From Acidimicrobiia bacterium (GTDB lineage: Bacteria; Actinomycetota; Acidimicrobiia; Acidimicrobiales; Poriferisodalaceae), in contig JAJEFK010000021.1 in NCBI GenBank assembly GCA_022820505.1, forward strand, positions 186,001-250,000: a stretch of 64,000 nt of DNA, in the 5' to 3' direction. Within the stretch, counting starts at the first letter, position 1. Every line of letters starts with the position of its first letter. Of the stretch, positions 48,119 to 56,979 are shown piece by piece. The notes below the pieces were generated by a model. That model was not told the DNA's origin. It saw nothing but the letters and a program-made list of their open reading frames with translations, and searched no databases. The position numbers and the translations under genes were made by a program.

Positions 48119-50497
48119 TCAGCCCGCGTGCTCGGGCTCTTCGCCGTGTTCGGGCAGCTCGGCATGTTCGGCTTCAAGATCCTCGTCGTCGGCTTGCCCA
48201 ATGTCCGGCAATTCGCCTTCGACACGCAAGTTGGGGATGATGCGATCAAGCCAGGCCGGCAGCCACCAGTTGCGTGCGCCGAGCAATTCCATCGTGGAAG
48301 GCACAATGAGCATGCGCACGAGCGTCGCGTCGATGGCGATGGCCGTGGCCAGACCCAAGCCGAACAGCTTGACGACGCGTTCCTCTTCCAGCACGAAGCT
48401 GCCGAAGACCACGATCATGATCGCCGCCGCTGCGGTGATGACCCGGGCCGTCGCGGCCAGCCCGTCGGCCACGGAGTTGACCGGATCGCCGGTGCGCTCG
48501 TACTCCTCTTTCATGCGCGAGAGCAGGAACACCTCGTAGTCCATCGACAGCCCGAACAGGACCGCGAACAGCATCATCGGGATGAACGGTTCGATCGGCG
48601 CCGGCTGGATGCCGAGCACGCTGCCCAACCAGCCCCACTGGAACACGGCCACGAGCACCCCGTAGGACGCCCCGATGGACAGCATGTTCATGACGACCGC
48701 TTTGAGCGGCACCACCAGCGAGCGGAACACGGCCATCAGCAGCAGGAACGACGCCCCGAGCACCGCTCCGAAGAAGACCCACATGCGTCCGGCCAGGTAG
48801 TCGCTGAAGTCGATCTGGAAGGCCACGGTGCCACCGACCAACGCGTCGACACCGGTGCCGTCCATCGCCGCTGGGATGACCTGATCGCGCATCGTGTGGA
48901 CGAGCGTCTCGGTGCCGCCGTCTTGGGGACCGGTGGCGGGCAGCACCCGGATCATCGCGGCTTGGCCGTCGGGGCTCGGGAACGGCGGCGAGGCAGCTAC
49001 GACGCCCTCGGTCCGGTTCAGTGCGTCGGTCAGCTCCAGCAGAGCGAGGATGTCCTGGCGGCCCGAGGTTTCAGCGACGATGAGCAACGGGCCGTTCGCT
49101 CCGGGGCCGAAGCCATCGGCGATGAGGTCATACGCTTTGCGGGTCGTGCTGTCGGGCGGGAAGTTGCCCTCATCGGAAAAGCCCAGTCGCAGTGCGAAGA
49201 CGGGGGCGGCGGCGAGGACCAGCACGGCGGTGCCGCCGAGGGCAAACAGCCACGCGCGGCGCTGCACGACCCGGCTGAGCCGGTACCACGCAGTGGCGCG
49301 CAGCGGCTTCGGCTGGCGGTGGTGCAAGATCCGCCTCAACGGGTTGCGGGGGCCGCCGAACGTGCCTGCGAGCAGGACGGCGGCAGCCGCGGGCAGCCCG
49401 GCCAGCAGCGGGCGAAGCCCGAGGCCGAAGCCCAGCAGCGCCACCGCCACCAGCGATGCAGCGAACATGCCGCGGACCCGCGTGGTGGTCATACGGTTCC
49501 GCATCAACCCGAGCACGGCGGGCAGCACGGTCATCGAACCCGCCATCACGATCGCGACGGTGATTGCCGCAGACAGCCCCAATCCGGCCACGAAGGGCAG
49601 CCCCATGAGCAGCAGCCCCAGCAGCGACACCACCACGGTCGCACCGGCGAAGACCACCGAACGGCCAGCGGAGTCCAATGCGGCGCCCACTGCGTCCAGC
49701 GGCCCGAAGCCGTGGCGCACCCATTCTCGATAGCGGTTGAGAATGATCAGCGCGTAGTCGATGCCCACGCCGAGCCCGATCATCACCCCGAGGGTCGGTG
49801 CAATGTCGGGCACCGTTGCGACGTTGCTGAGGATCGTGATGGTGAGCGCGCCGATGCCCACGCCGATGAGCGCCGTCCCGACGGTCACGCCCATGGCGAC
49901 CACCGAGCCGACGGCGGCGATCAGCACGAAGACGGCAAACGCGAGCCCGATGGCCTCGGTCTCGGGAGGCTCCTGGCCGGCGAGCCACGCGCCGCCGACC
50001 TCTATCTGGACGCCCGGGATGTCTCGCACACCGCTGCGGTCGATGAGCTCGGAGATGTGCTCGCCGAGCCCGCCCGCTTCGTCGATGTTGAACGAGCGGC
50101 TGATCTGGATCTCGGCAACGGCGATCTGGCCCGCATGCGGGCCCTGCTGGGCGATGAACTGGCGGCCGCCTGGGTCATACGGGGAGTTGACTGTCACCTC
50201 GTCGATGGCGTCGACAGTGGCGAACAACTCGGTGAGCGTCGAACGCACGGCCGGGTCGTCCACTCCGGAGCTCGACTTGACCACGATCGATCCGCCGATG
50301 TTGGCGCCGATGTCGCCGAAGTGCCCGGACAGCACGTCGGCGGCGCGGTCGCTCTCCGAATCGGGGGTGTTCAGCGCGGCGCCGAATGACGGTCCTACGA
50401 GTCCTGCCAGCAGTCCGGCCGCGACCGCGAGTCCCAGCCAGGCAGTAAAGACGCGCCACGGGTTGCGGAAGCACCACTGGCCGAGCGCGATGTACAT
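48119..50497 (-). CDS. MMPL family (RND-type) transporter
   Basis: MYIALGQWCFRNPWRVFTAWLGLAVAAGLLAG; GVGIDYALIILNRYREW; GLSMDYEVFLLSRMKEEYERTGDPVNSVADGLAATARVITAAA. Confidence 0.96.
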   Translation of the reverse strand: MYIALGQWCFRNPWRVFTAWLGLAVAAGLLAGLVGPSFGAALNTPDSESDRAADVLSGHFGDIGANIGGSIVVKSSSGVDDPAVRSTLTELFATVDAIDEVTVNSPYDPGGRQFIAQQGPHAGQIAVAEIQISRSFNIDEAGGLGEHISELIDRSGVRDIPGVQIEVGGAWLAGQEPPETEAIGLAFAVFVLIAAVGSVVAMGVTVGTALIGVGIGALTITILSNVATVPDIAPTLGVMIGLGVGIDYALIILNRYREWVRHGFGPLDAVGAALDSAGRSVVFAGATVVVSLLGLLLMGLPFVAGLGLSAAITVAIVMAGSMTVLPAVLGLMRNRMTTTRVRGMFAASLVAVALLGFGLGLRPLLAGLPAAAAVLLAGTFGGPRNPLRRILHHRQPKPLRATAWYRLSRVVQRRAWLFALGGTAVLVLAAAPVFALRLGFSDEGNFPPDSTTRKAYDLIADGFGPGANGPLLIVAETSGRQDILALLELTDALNRTEGVVAASPPFPSPDGQAAMIRVLPATGPQDGGTETLVHTMRDQVIPAAMDGTGVDALVGGTVAFQIDFSDYLAGRMWVFFGAVLGASFLLLMAVFRSLVVPLKAVVMNMLSIGASYGVLVAVFQWGWLGSVLGIQPAPIEPFIPMMLFAVLFGLSMDYEVFLLSRMKEEYERTGDPVNSVADGLAATARVITAAAAIMIVVFGSFVLEEERVVKLFGLGLATAIAIDATLVRMLIVPSTMELLGARNWWLPAWLDRIIPNLRVEGELPDIGQADDEDLEAEHAELPEHGEEPEHAG

Positions 50498-50713
50498 GGT
50501 CGGCGTCCTTCTCTGACAGCGAGCGATGCGGTGGGCCGGTGCCACAACCCCGAGCCCCCAACCGATCGCCTGCACGGGGACCAGCCGGGCAAGCTACCGC
50601 CGCAGCGCGCAGTGCGGCGCACGCTCAGCGTTTCCCTCTACGTTTCCCGTTCGTGGCCTCGCCGTCACACCGCGCTGCAACACTTCGTGGCGGCCGAACC
50701 GGGGAGGCAGCAG

Positions 50714-52750
50714 GTGGCTGTGACAACGACCAGAACTGAGCCCATGGCGCGGCGGCGCGCGGCGAGACGCCTGCGGGCGGCGGCGACTGCCGTGGTGATG
50801 CTCACGACCGTGCCGCTGACCGTGACGCCGCTGGGCGCCCAGACCGATGGCGACGGCAGCGCCGTGCCCACGCTCATCTCAGAGGGCACGGTGACGGTGA
50901 CCATCCTGCACAACAACGACGGCGAATCGAAGCTGCTGCCCGATGTCGAATCGGGATTCCCGGGTGTGGCGAGGTTCGTGGCTGCGATGCGCGAACTGCA
51001 GGATGCTGCGACCGGTCCGGTGGTGACGCTGACGTCTGGCGACAACTTCTTGGCATCGCTGGAGTTGGGCGTCTCGCTCGACCGCGAGGAGCCGATGTAC
51101 GACTCGGCCGCGCTCAGCGGCATCTACGACGCGATGGCGCTCGGCAACCACGATTTCGATTTCGGCCCTGACGTGACAGCTCGTTTCATCGAGGGATTCG
51201 ACCCGCCGATCCCCTTCCTGAGCGCCAATATCGATGTGTCGGCCGAACCGGCCTTGGCGGCCCTAGCCGAACGGGGATTGGTGGCGCCGTCGACGGTGAT
51301 CGAAACCGGCGGCGAGCGCATCGGCGTCATCGGTGCGGTGACGCCGTGGCTGCCGAACATCTCGAGCCCGCGCAAAGTGGTGGTGAGCGCAGTGCTCGAG
51401 GCGGTGCAGGCCGAGGCCGATCGGCTTGAGGCGGACGGCGTCAACAAGATCATTCTGGTCAGCCACCTGCAGGACGTGAACGAGGAGGTGGCGCTGGTTG
51501 GCGAGCTCGGCGGCGTGGACGTGGTGATCGCCGGCGGCGGCGATGACCTGCTGGCAAACCCCGGTGACACTTGCCAGCCCGACGAAGTGCCGGTGTCGGC
51601 GTACCCGATGTGGGTCGACGATGCAGCGGGCAGCCAGGTGCCGGTGGTGACCGCGCCGGGTGCCTATCGCTGCATCGGCAAGCTGGAGGTGACCTTCGAC
51701 GCCGACGGCAACGTCACCGCAGCGGCGGGCGCCTCGATCGGGGTCGCGCTCGACCGCGATCCCGACGCCACCGTGCAGGCCGATGTGGTCGAACCGCTGA
51801 CGGCCGAGGTGGCGCTGGTCGGCAGCACCGCCCTCGGCACGAGTGATGTCGAGCTCGAGGGCCGCAAGCCGGTCGTGCGCACCCAGTCCACCAACGTCGG
51901 CAGCCTGATGGCCGATGCGTTGCGCGTGCGCGGCGCGCAGCTCGCGCCCGGCTTCGGCGTGGCCGCCCCGCAGGTGGCGGTGACCAACGGCGGCGGGCTG
52001 CGCAACGACTCCCTCATCGATGCCGGCACGGTGAGCGTGGGCACCACGTGGGACATTGCCCCGTTCAACAACGTGCTGGTGACCGCCGAAGTGCCGCGCG
52101 ACACGCTGGCCGAATTGCTCGAACGAGCGCTGAGCGCGCTGCCGCGTGCGTCGGGTCAGTTCCCGCACATCTCGGGCATGACCGTGACCTACGACCCAGA
52201 CGGCGTCGGGCAGGGAATCGACCGCGACGGCGACTGCGGGCTCATCGAACCCGCCGGCACCCGCCTGCGCGAGGTGGCCTTGGACGACGGCACGAAGATC
52301 GTCACAGGCGGCGAGGTGGTGCCGGGTGACCCGGTGGCCTTGGCGACGCTCGACTTCCTGGCGAACGGCGGCGACTGTTACCCGTTCGACGACCTCACCT
52401 TCACCCGGCTGGGCGTGACCTATCAGCGGGCACTGGCCGACTACATCGCCGAAGACCTGAACGGAATGATCAGTGCTGAGCAGTACCCCGTCGACGGCGG
52501 CAATCGGGTGATGGCGCTGGCGTCCGAGGAAGCACCCGACGACGAGGCCGACGAGGGCGATGACATGCTCTACACCGTGCAGCCGGGCGACTTCCTCTGG
52601 AAGATCGCAGCGGCGCACCTGGGCCACGGAGCACGCTGGCCGCTCATCTTCGAAGCGAATGAAGGCCGCGAGCAGGCCTACGGCGGTGCGCTGACCGACC
52701 CGGACGTGATCCTGGTGGGCTGGGTGCTGCGCATCCCGTTGGTGGGGTGA
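50714..52750 (+). CDS. Secreted 5'-nucleotidase/metallophosphoesterase with C-terminal LysM domain
   Basis: TVTILHNNDGESKLL, TSGDNFLASLELG, ALGNHDFDFG, VTNGGGLRNDSLIDAGTVSVGTTWDIAPFNN; C-terminal MLYTVQPGDFLWKIAAAHLGHGARWPLIFEANEG (LysM). Confidence 0.93.
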   Translation: MAVTTTRTEPMARRRAARRLRAAATAVVMLTTVPLTVTPLGAQTDGDGSAVPTLISEGTVTVTILHNNDGESKLLPDVESGFPGVARFVAAMRELQDAATGPVVTLTSGDNFLASLELGVSLDREEPMYDSAALSGIYDAMALGNHDFDFGPDVTARFIEGFDPPIPFLSANIDVSAEPALAALAERGLVAPSTVIETGGERIGVIGAVTPWLPNISSPRKVVVSAVLEAVQAEADRLEADGVNKIILVSHLQDVNEEVALVGELGGVDVVIAGGGDDLLANPGDTCQPDEVPVSAYPMWVDDAAGSQVPVVTAPGAYRCIGKLEVTFDADGNVTAAAGASIGVALDRDPDATVQADVVEPLTAEVALVGSTALGTSDVELEGRKPVVRTQSTNVGSLMADALRVRGAQLAPGFGVAAPQVAVTNGGGLRNDSLIDAGTVSVGTTWDIAPFNNVLVTAEVPRDTLAELLERALSALPRASGQFPHISGMTVTYDPDGVGQGIDRDGDCGLIEPAGTRLREVALDDGTKIVTGGEVVPGDPVALATLDFLANGGDCYPFDDLTFTRLGVTYQRALADYIAEDLNGMISAEQYPVDGGNRVMALASEEAPDDEADEGDDMLYTVQPGDFLWKIAAAHLGHGARWPLIFEANEGREQAYGGALTDPDVILVGWVLRIPLVG

Positions 52751-54342
52751 GCAGCGCGTCCGGTCTCGGCGATTTCGGAATCGATCACCACCTGGCGTCC
52801 GGCGACGGCTTCCAGCAGCTCGCTGCGGGCTCGGGCTGTGAAGAGCTCGACAGAGGTGTCGACGCCAGGTGAGACACGTGCGATCAGCCGGAGTTCGCCG
52901 TCGGGCTGCATGCCCGACTCCCCGGGCTCGTTCGCGACGCGGATGCGTGTCACCACCTGACGATTGGAGCGGTCCAATCCGATCGCCACGCGCAGCATTG
53001 CCGCCATCCAGCGCACTTTGTTCTTGTCTGCCGAGCCCAGGGAGGCGAACTCAGGGTGCTTGGACTTGGGCGCACTCTTGCGGTGGTAGCGGGCGACCTG
53101 GGCGATGATCTCGATCTCTCGCTCGGTGAAGCCGGTGAGATGCTCACTGTTGCGGATGATGTAGTAGCTGTGGCGGTGGTGGGCGCTGTGGGAGACGAAT
53201 ATCCCAACGTTGTGCAGCAGCGAGGCCGCCTCGAACAGCTCCCGGTCATCTTCGCCGAGACCGTGCAGCGTGCTCAGGCCGTCGAACAGCTCCAGCGCCA
53301 GGTCCGTGATGTGCTCGGCGTGGCCAAGATCCTCGTGGTAGCTGTTCGCCACGTACATCACGCCCGAGCGCCGCAGATCTTCGAGACGATGGAACGGGTC
53401 CAGCCCCGGCGCAGCCGCTCGCCGCATCTGCTCGAACAGGATCCCCTCGCGCAGGGCGTAGTCGGACACCTCCATGCGCTTGATGCCGAGCAGCTTGAAC
53501 GTCTCAGACAGCAACAGGGCGCCGCCCACGATGATGTCGGCCCGGCGTTCCTCCAGCCCTTCGATGGCGAGCCGGCGCTCCGGCGTCGTCGCGCCGACAA
53601 GATCTGCCGTGAGCGAACGCAGTTCCTTCGCTGTGAACGACAGCCGCCCGGTGCGACTCTCGCGATCACCGCGCCGGATAGCGCACATGCGTGCCAGGGC
53701 CAAGATCGTTCCTGACGAGCCGACAGCAGTCTCGAAGCCGACCTCGTCGATCTCGGCTGGCAGGTGCCCGAGGAATGACTCGATGTAGATGCGGCACTCC
53801 CGAACGGCACGCTTGCGCGCCCGGCCCTGGGGGAAGAAGCGGTCAGTGAGCCGGATCGAGCCGAGCTTGAGACTGCGGAGCAGCAGCGGCTCGGCACCGT
53901 CGCCGACGATGAACTCGGTGGAGCCGCCGCCGATGTCGATGACCAGGTGTCGCTTGTCGAGCAGCGGGACGGCCGCCAGCACGCCGAGGTGGATCAGCCG
54001 AGCCTCCTCGACTCCGGAGACCACCTCGATGCTGACGCCGGCCTCGGAGAGGGCCCGTGCTACAAACTCGCCTCGGTTGTCGGCCTCCCGCACCGCGCTG
54101 GTGGCCACGGCCGTGATCGAAGAGGCACCGGCGTGGTCGGCGATGCGTCGCATTCGATCGAGCGTCGAGATGCCGCGATCCATCGCATCAGGCTCCAGAC
54201 GCTTCATGTCCTCGCCACCTGAGCCCAGTCGGACCGGCTCGCGCTCGCGTGTCAGCACCTCGAAATGGCCATCCGCGTCCACCGATGCGACAACGAGGTG
54301 GAACGAGTTGGTTCCCACGTCGATCGCCGCGATGACGCTCAC
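52678..54342 (-). CDS. Ppx/GppA phosphatase family protein with HD-like C-terminal region
   Basis: VSVIAAIDVGTNSFHLVVASVDADGHFEVLTREREPVRLG, HLVIDIGGGSTEFIVGDG, SDYALREGILFEQM, LLHNVGIFVSHSAHHRHSYYIIRNSEHLTGFTEREIEIIAQVARYHRK. Confidence 0.95.
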   Translation of the reverse strand: MSVIAAIDVGTNSFHLVVASVDADGHFEVLTREREPVRLGSGGEDMKRLEPDAMDRGISTLDRMRRIADHAGASSITAVATSAVREADNRGEFVARALSEAGVSIEVVSGVEEARLIHLGVLAAVPLLDKRHLVIDIGGGSTEFIVGDGAEPLLLRSLKLGSIRLTDRFFPQGRARKRAVRECRIYIESFLGHLPAEIDEVGFETAVGSSGTILALARMCAIRRGDRESRTGRLSFTAKELRSLTADLVGATTPERRLAIEGLEERRADIIVGGALLLSETFKLLGIKRMEVSDYALREGILFEQMRRAAAPGLDPFHRLEDLRRSGVMYVANSYHEDLGHAEHITDLALELFDGLSTLHGLGEDDRELFEAASLLHNVGIFVSHSAHHRHSYYIIRNSEHLTGFTEREIEIIAQVARYHRKSAPKSKHPEFASLGSADKNKVRWMAAMLRVAIGLDRSNRQVVTRIRVANEPGESGMQPDGELRLIARVSPGVDTSVELFTARARSELLEAVAGRQVVIDSEIAETGRAAHPTNGMRSTQPTRITSGSVSAPP

Positions 54343-54440
54343 GCATCGCAACGCTAGAGGGAGCGGTGCGCGGCCCAGATGATGTCGGCTCAGCGATGGT
54401 TGCGGTCGGCCCGCCATGACGCCCCACTAGCGTTCCGCCG

Positions 54441-54851
54441 ATGGCGACGCACGCGACCCAGATCGTGCCCCGATTCGGCGAGCTGGACCCGTACAACCAC
54501 GTCAACCATGCGGTCTATGTGTCGTACTTCGAGGCAGCACGCTGTCTGGCGCTGGAATCCGCCGATCTCGCACTGCCGGACCTGTCAGATCAGGATGTCC
54601 AGATCGTGGTGACGAATTTGGAAGTGCGTTTCCGGGCGCCGGCGACCGCCCGCGACACGCTGCGCGTCGAGACCGAATTGGTCGAGCGTCGTCGCGCAAG
54701 CACGCGCTGGCAGCAGCGGATCATCCGTGAGTCCGACGACGCGGTGCTGGTGGAGGGCCACTTGACTGCGGCCATCTGCGACAACAGCGGCAGGCCCCGT
54801 CGCCCGCCTCCTGGCCTGATGGACAAGTTCGCCGCGCTGACCCCCGGCTAG
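54441..54851 (+). CDS. Acyl-CoA thioesterase (hotdog fold, 4HBT-like)
   Basis: PRFGELDPYNHVNHAVYVSYFEAARCLALESADL...VVTNLEVRFRAPATARDTLRVETELVERRRASTRWQQRI. Confidence 0.92.
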   Translation: MATHATQIVPRFGELDPYNHVNHAVYVSYFEAARCLALESADLALPDLSDQDVQIVVTNLEVRFRAPATARDTLRVETELVERRRASTRWQQRIIRESDDAVLVEGHLTAAICDNSGRPRRPPPGLMDKFAALTPG

Positions 54852-54980
54852 ACGACGGGGGACAATCCGCCGCCTGTGCTGGTTGCGACGGCGGGCTGGT
54901 CTCAGACGACGGGAGACAATCCGCCGCCTGTGCTGGTTGCGACGGCGGGCTGGTCTCAGACGACGGGGGACAATCCGCCG
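54851..54980. repeat. 54-bp tandem repeat, two full copies plus a 22-nt third copy within the SDR 3' end
   Basis: GACGACGGG(G/A)GACAATCCGCCGCCTGTGCTGGTTGCGACGGCGGGCTGGTCTCA at 54851-54904 and 54905-54958; partial GACGACGGGGGACAATCCGCCG from 54959. Confidence 0.95.
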
Positions 54981-55741
54981 TCGATGTTGATTGCTGTGCC
55001 GGTGATGTAGCTGGCGGCATCGCTGGCGAGGAACAGGGCCAGGTTGGCGAATTCTTGGGCCTCGCCCATGCGCCCTGCGGGGATGCGATTCCCGATGGCC
55101 GCGGTGAATTCCTCGAAGGTGGTGTCGTGGGCCTCACGTTCCCAGCGTGTCTGCCACTGATGGGTGACGAGCAAACCCGTGATGAGCGCGTTCACGAGCA
55201 CCCCATCTGCAGCGAACTCCGATGCGAGCGCCTTGGTCATCGCCATGCCGGCCGCTCGGGTTGCTGAGGTGGGGCAGGTCTGCGCGCTGGCTGCCTTCGC
55301 ACCGACGTTCAGCGAGTTGATGACGCGCCCCCAGCCCTGGCTGCGCATGTGGGGAATGCAGAGTCGGCAGAGGCGGATCGCCGAGAAGAGCTTCAGATCG
55401 AGGTCGTCCTGCCAGTCGTCGTCAGTGATGTCGAGAAATGGCTTGGCATTCGATGTCCCGGAGTTGTTCACGAGGATGTCGATCGGACCGCAGGCCTCCA
55501 CCGCCTCGGCGTGGGCCCGTGCAACCTCGTCGGCCAGGCGGACATCGGCCGAAATGGCTGTGTGCGCCGCGCCAGGGTTCGCACCTCGGAGTGCTGCGAG
55601 GGTTTCGTCGAGCACGGTTTGGTCGCGAGCGACCACCGCCACTGATGCACCTGCAGCCGCGAAGGTCTCGGCCATCGCCCGTCCCAGACCCCGGCTGCCC
55701 CCGGTGATCAGCGCTGTGCGGCCGTCAAGTCTCAATTCCAT
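54956..55741 (-). CDS. SDR family oxidoreductase
   Basis: MELRLDGRTALITGGSRGLGRAMAETFAAAG, DILVNNSGTSN, ASYITGTAINIDGGLSPVV-TGA. Confidence 0.93.
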   Translation of the reverse strand: MELRLDGRTALITGGSRGLGRAMAETFAAAGASVAVVARDQTVLDETLAALRGANPGAAHTAISADVRLADEVARAHAEAVEACGPIDILVNNSGTSNAKPFLDITDDDWQDDLDLKLFSAIRLCRLCIPHMRSQGWGRVINSLNVGAKAASAQTCPTSATRAAGMAMTKALASEFAADGVLVNALITGLLVTHQWQTRWEREAHDTTFEEFTAAIGNRIPAGRMGEAQEFANLALFLASDAASYITGTAINIDGGLSPVV

Positions 55742-55842
55742 ACGCGCACCATATTTCTGGGCGCTGTCTCGCGCTCGATCTGGGCGCTGCCGCTGGCGCC
55801 GAGGCCCGGTGCGCTGGGGCCAGTCGTGCGCGACGATGTGGC

Positions 55843-56874
55843 ATGCGCACGGGACTGGTGACCGGCAAGGAACGATTCGAGCTGCGGGAGGTCGACGAGC
55901 CGACGCCCGGGCCGGGCGAGGCGCTGGTGGAGATCTCGCTCTGCGGGATCTGCGGCAGCGACGTGCACGCCTATGCCGAAGGCTGGCCCTATGCACCAGG
56001 CATCTGCGGCCACGAGTGGGTCGGCAGCATCGTTGCCGTGGATGCTGATGTTCAGGTCGTGGGCGTGGGCGACCGCGTCACGGGCGGTCTGGCACCGGGC
56101 TGCGGCCAGTGCCCGGAATGCCGCGCCGATCACCCGGCCTACTGCTCCACGGCGCGCTCGTACTACATGGGCCCCAAGGCCCCGGCCTCGGGCGGCTTCG
56201 CGCCTTTCATGGCGGCGAGCGCGGACCGACTGGTGCGCGTGCCCGATGAGCTCACCGACGACGACGCTGCAGTGATCGAGCCCGCCTCGGTTGCGTTGCA
56301 CGCGGTACGTCGCAGCCGATTGCGAGCGGGCGACGTGTCGTGCGTCGTCGGCTGCGGACCGATCGGCCTGCTGGTTGCCCAGTGCGCTCGCCTCGCGGGA
56401 GCGGGGACGGTGATCGCGGTCGAACCCGATGCCGGCCGGCGCCGCCTTGCGCTCGAGGTCGGAGCCGATGCGGCCGTAGCACCCGGCGCAGAGATGCGAG
56501 AAGCGGTGAACGAGGCCACCGGCGGCCTGCGGGCCGACATCGCCTTCGACTGCGCCGGCATCCCTCAGACGATCCAGCAGTCGGTGGACATGGTGCGCTA
56601 CGGCGGCTCGGTGTGCATTGTGGGCGTGACCGGCAGCGATGCCACGATCCGCCCGAACCGCTGGCTGTTCAAGGAAGTCTCGGTGGACACGTCACTGGCA
56701 TTCACGCTCGACGAGATGCGTGCCGCGGCCGGCTTCATCGCCGATGGCCGCATCAGCGTCGCCCCACTGGTGCAGGGCAAGATCACGCTCGATGAGCTGC
56801 CCCAGACGATCGACGATCTCGCGACCCGGCGCAACACGGCTATCAAGCTGCTGGTCGATCCCACTGCCGGCTGA
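55843..56874 (+). CDS. Zinc-dependent alcohol dehydrogenase (MDR family)
   Basis: ISLCGICGSDVHAYAEGWPYAPGICGHEWVGSIVAVDADVQVVGVGDRV, CGQCPECRADHPAYC, VVGCGPIGLLVAQCARLAGAGTVIAVE. Confidence 0.96.
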   Translation: MRTGLVTGKERFELREVDEPTPGPGEALVEISLCGICGSDVHAYAEGWPYAPGICGHEWVGSIVAVDADVQVVGVGDRVTGGLAPGCGQCPECRADHPAYCSTARSYYMGPKAPASGGFAPFMAASADRLVRVPDELTDDDAAVIEPASVALHAVRRSRLRAGDVSCVVGCGPIGLLVAQCARLAGAGTVIAVEPDAGRRRLALEVGADAAVAPGAEMREAVNEATGGLRADIAFDCAGIPQTIQQSVDMVRYGGSVCIVGVTGSDATIRPNRWLFKEVSVDTSLAFTLDEMRAAAGFIADGRISVAPLVQGKITLDELPQTIDDLATRRNTAIKLLVDPTAG

Positions 56875-56979
56875 ACGGATCGGAGTGTGCTCCTGGCTTC
56901 ACCGGCAGGCACCCCGAGCGCGGCCGTACGCTCTGTGCGGATCAGCTGATTCGGAGCGAGCTGTCGGAACGGGGGCCGC

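Noticed and set aside
48128-50389. 753-aa + strand ORF antisense to the MMPL transporter
   Set aside because: Composition (His/Arg/Asp/Gln-rich, no motifs) is typical of a shadow ORF in high-GC DNA; the minus-strand MMPL gene is well supported.
54851-54980. 54-bp tandem repeat as a CRISPR array
   Set aside because: Units are contiguous without variable spacers and derive from the SDR gene 3' end.
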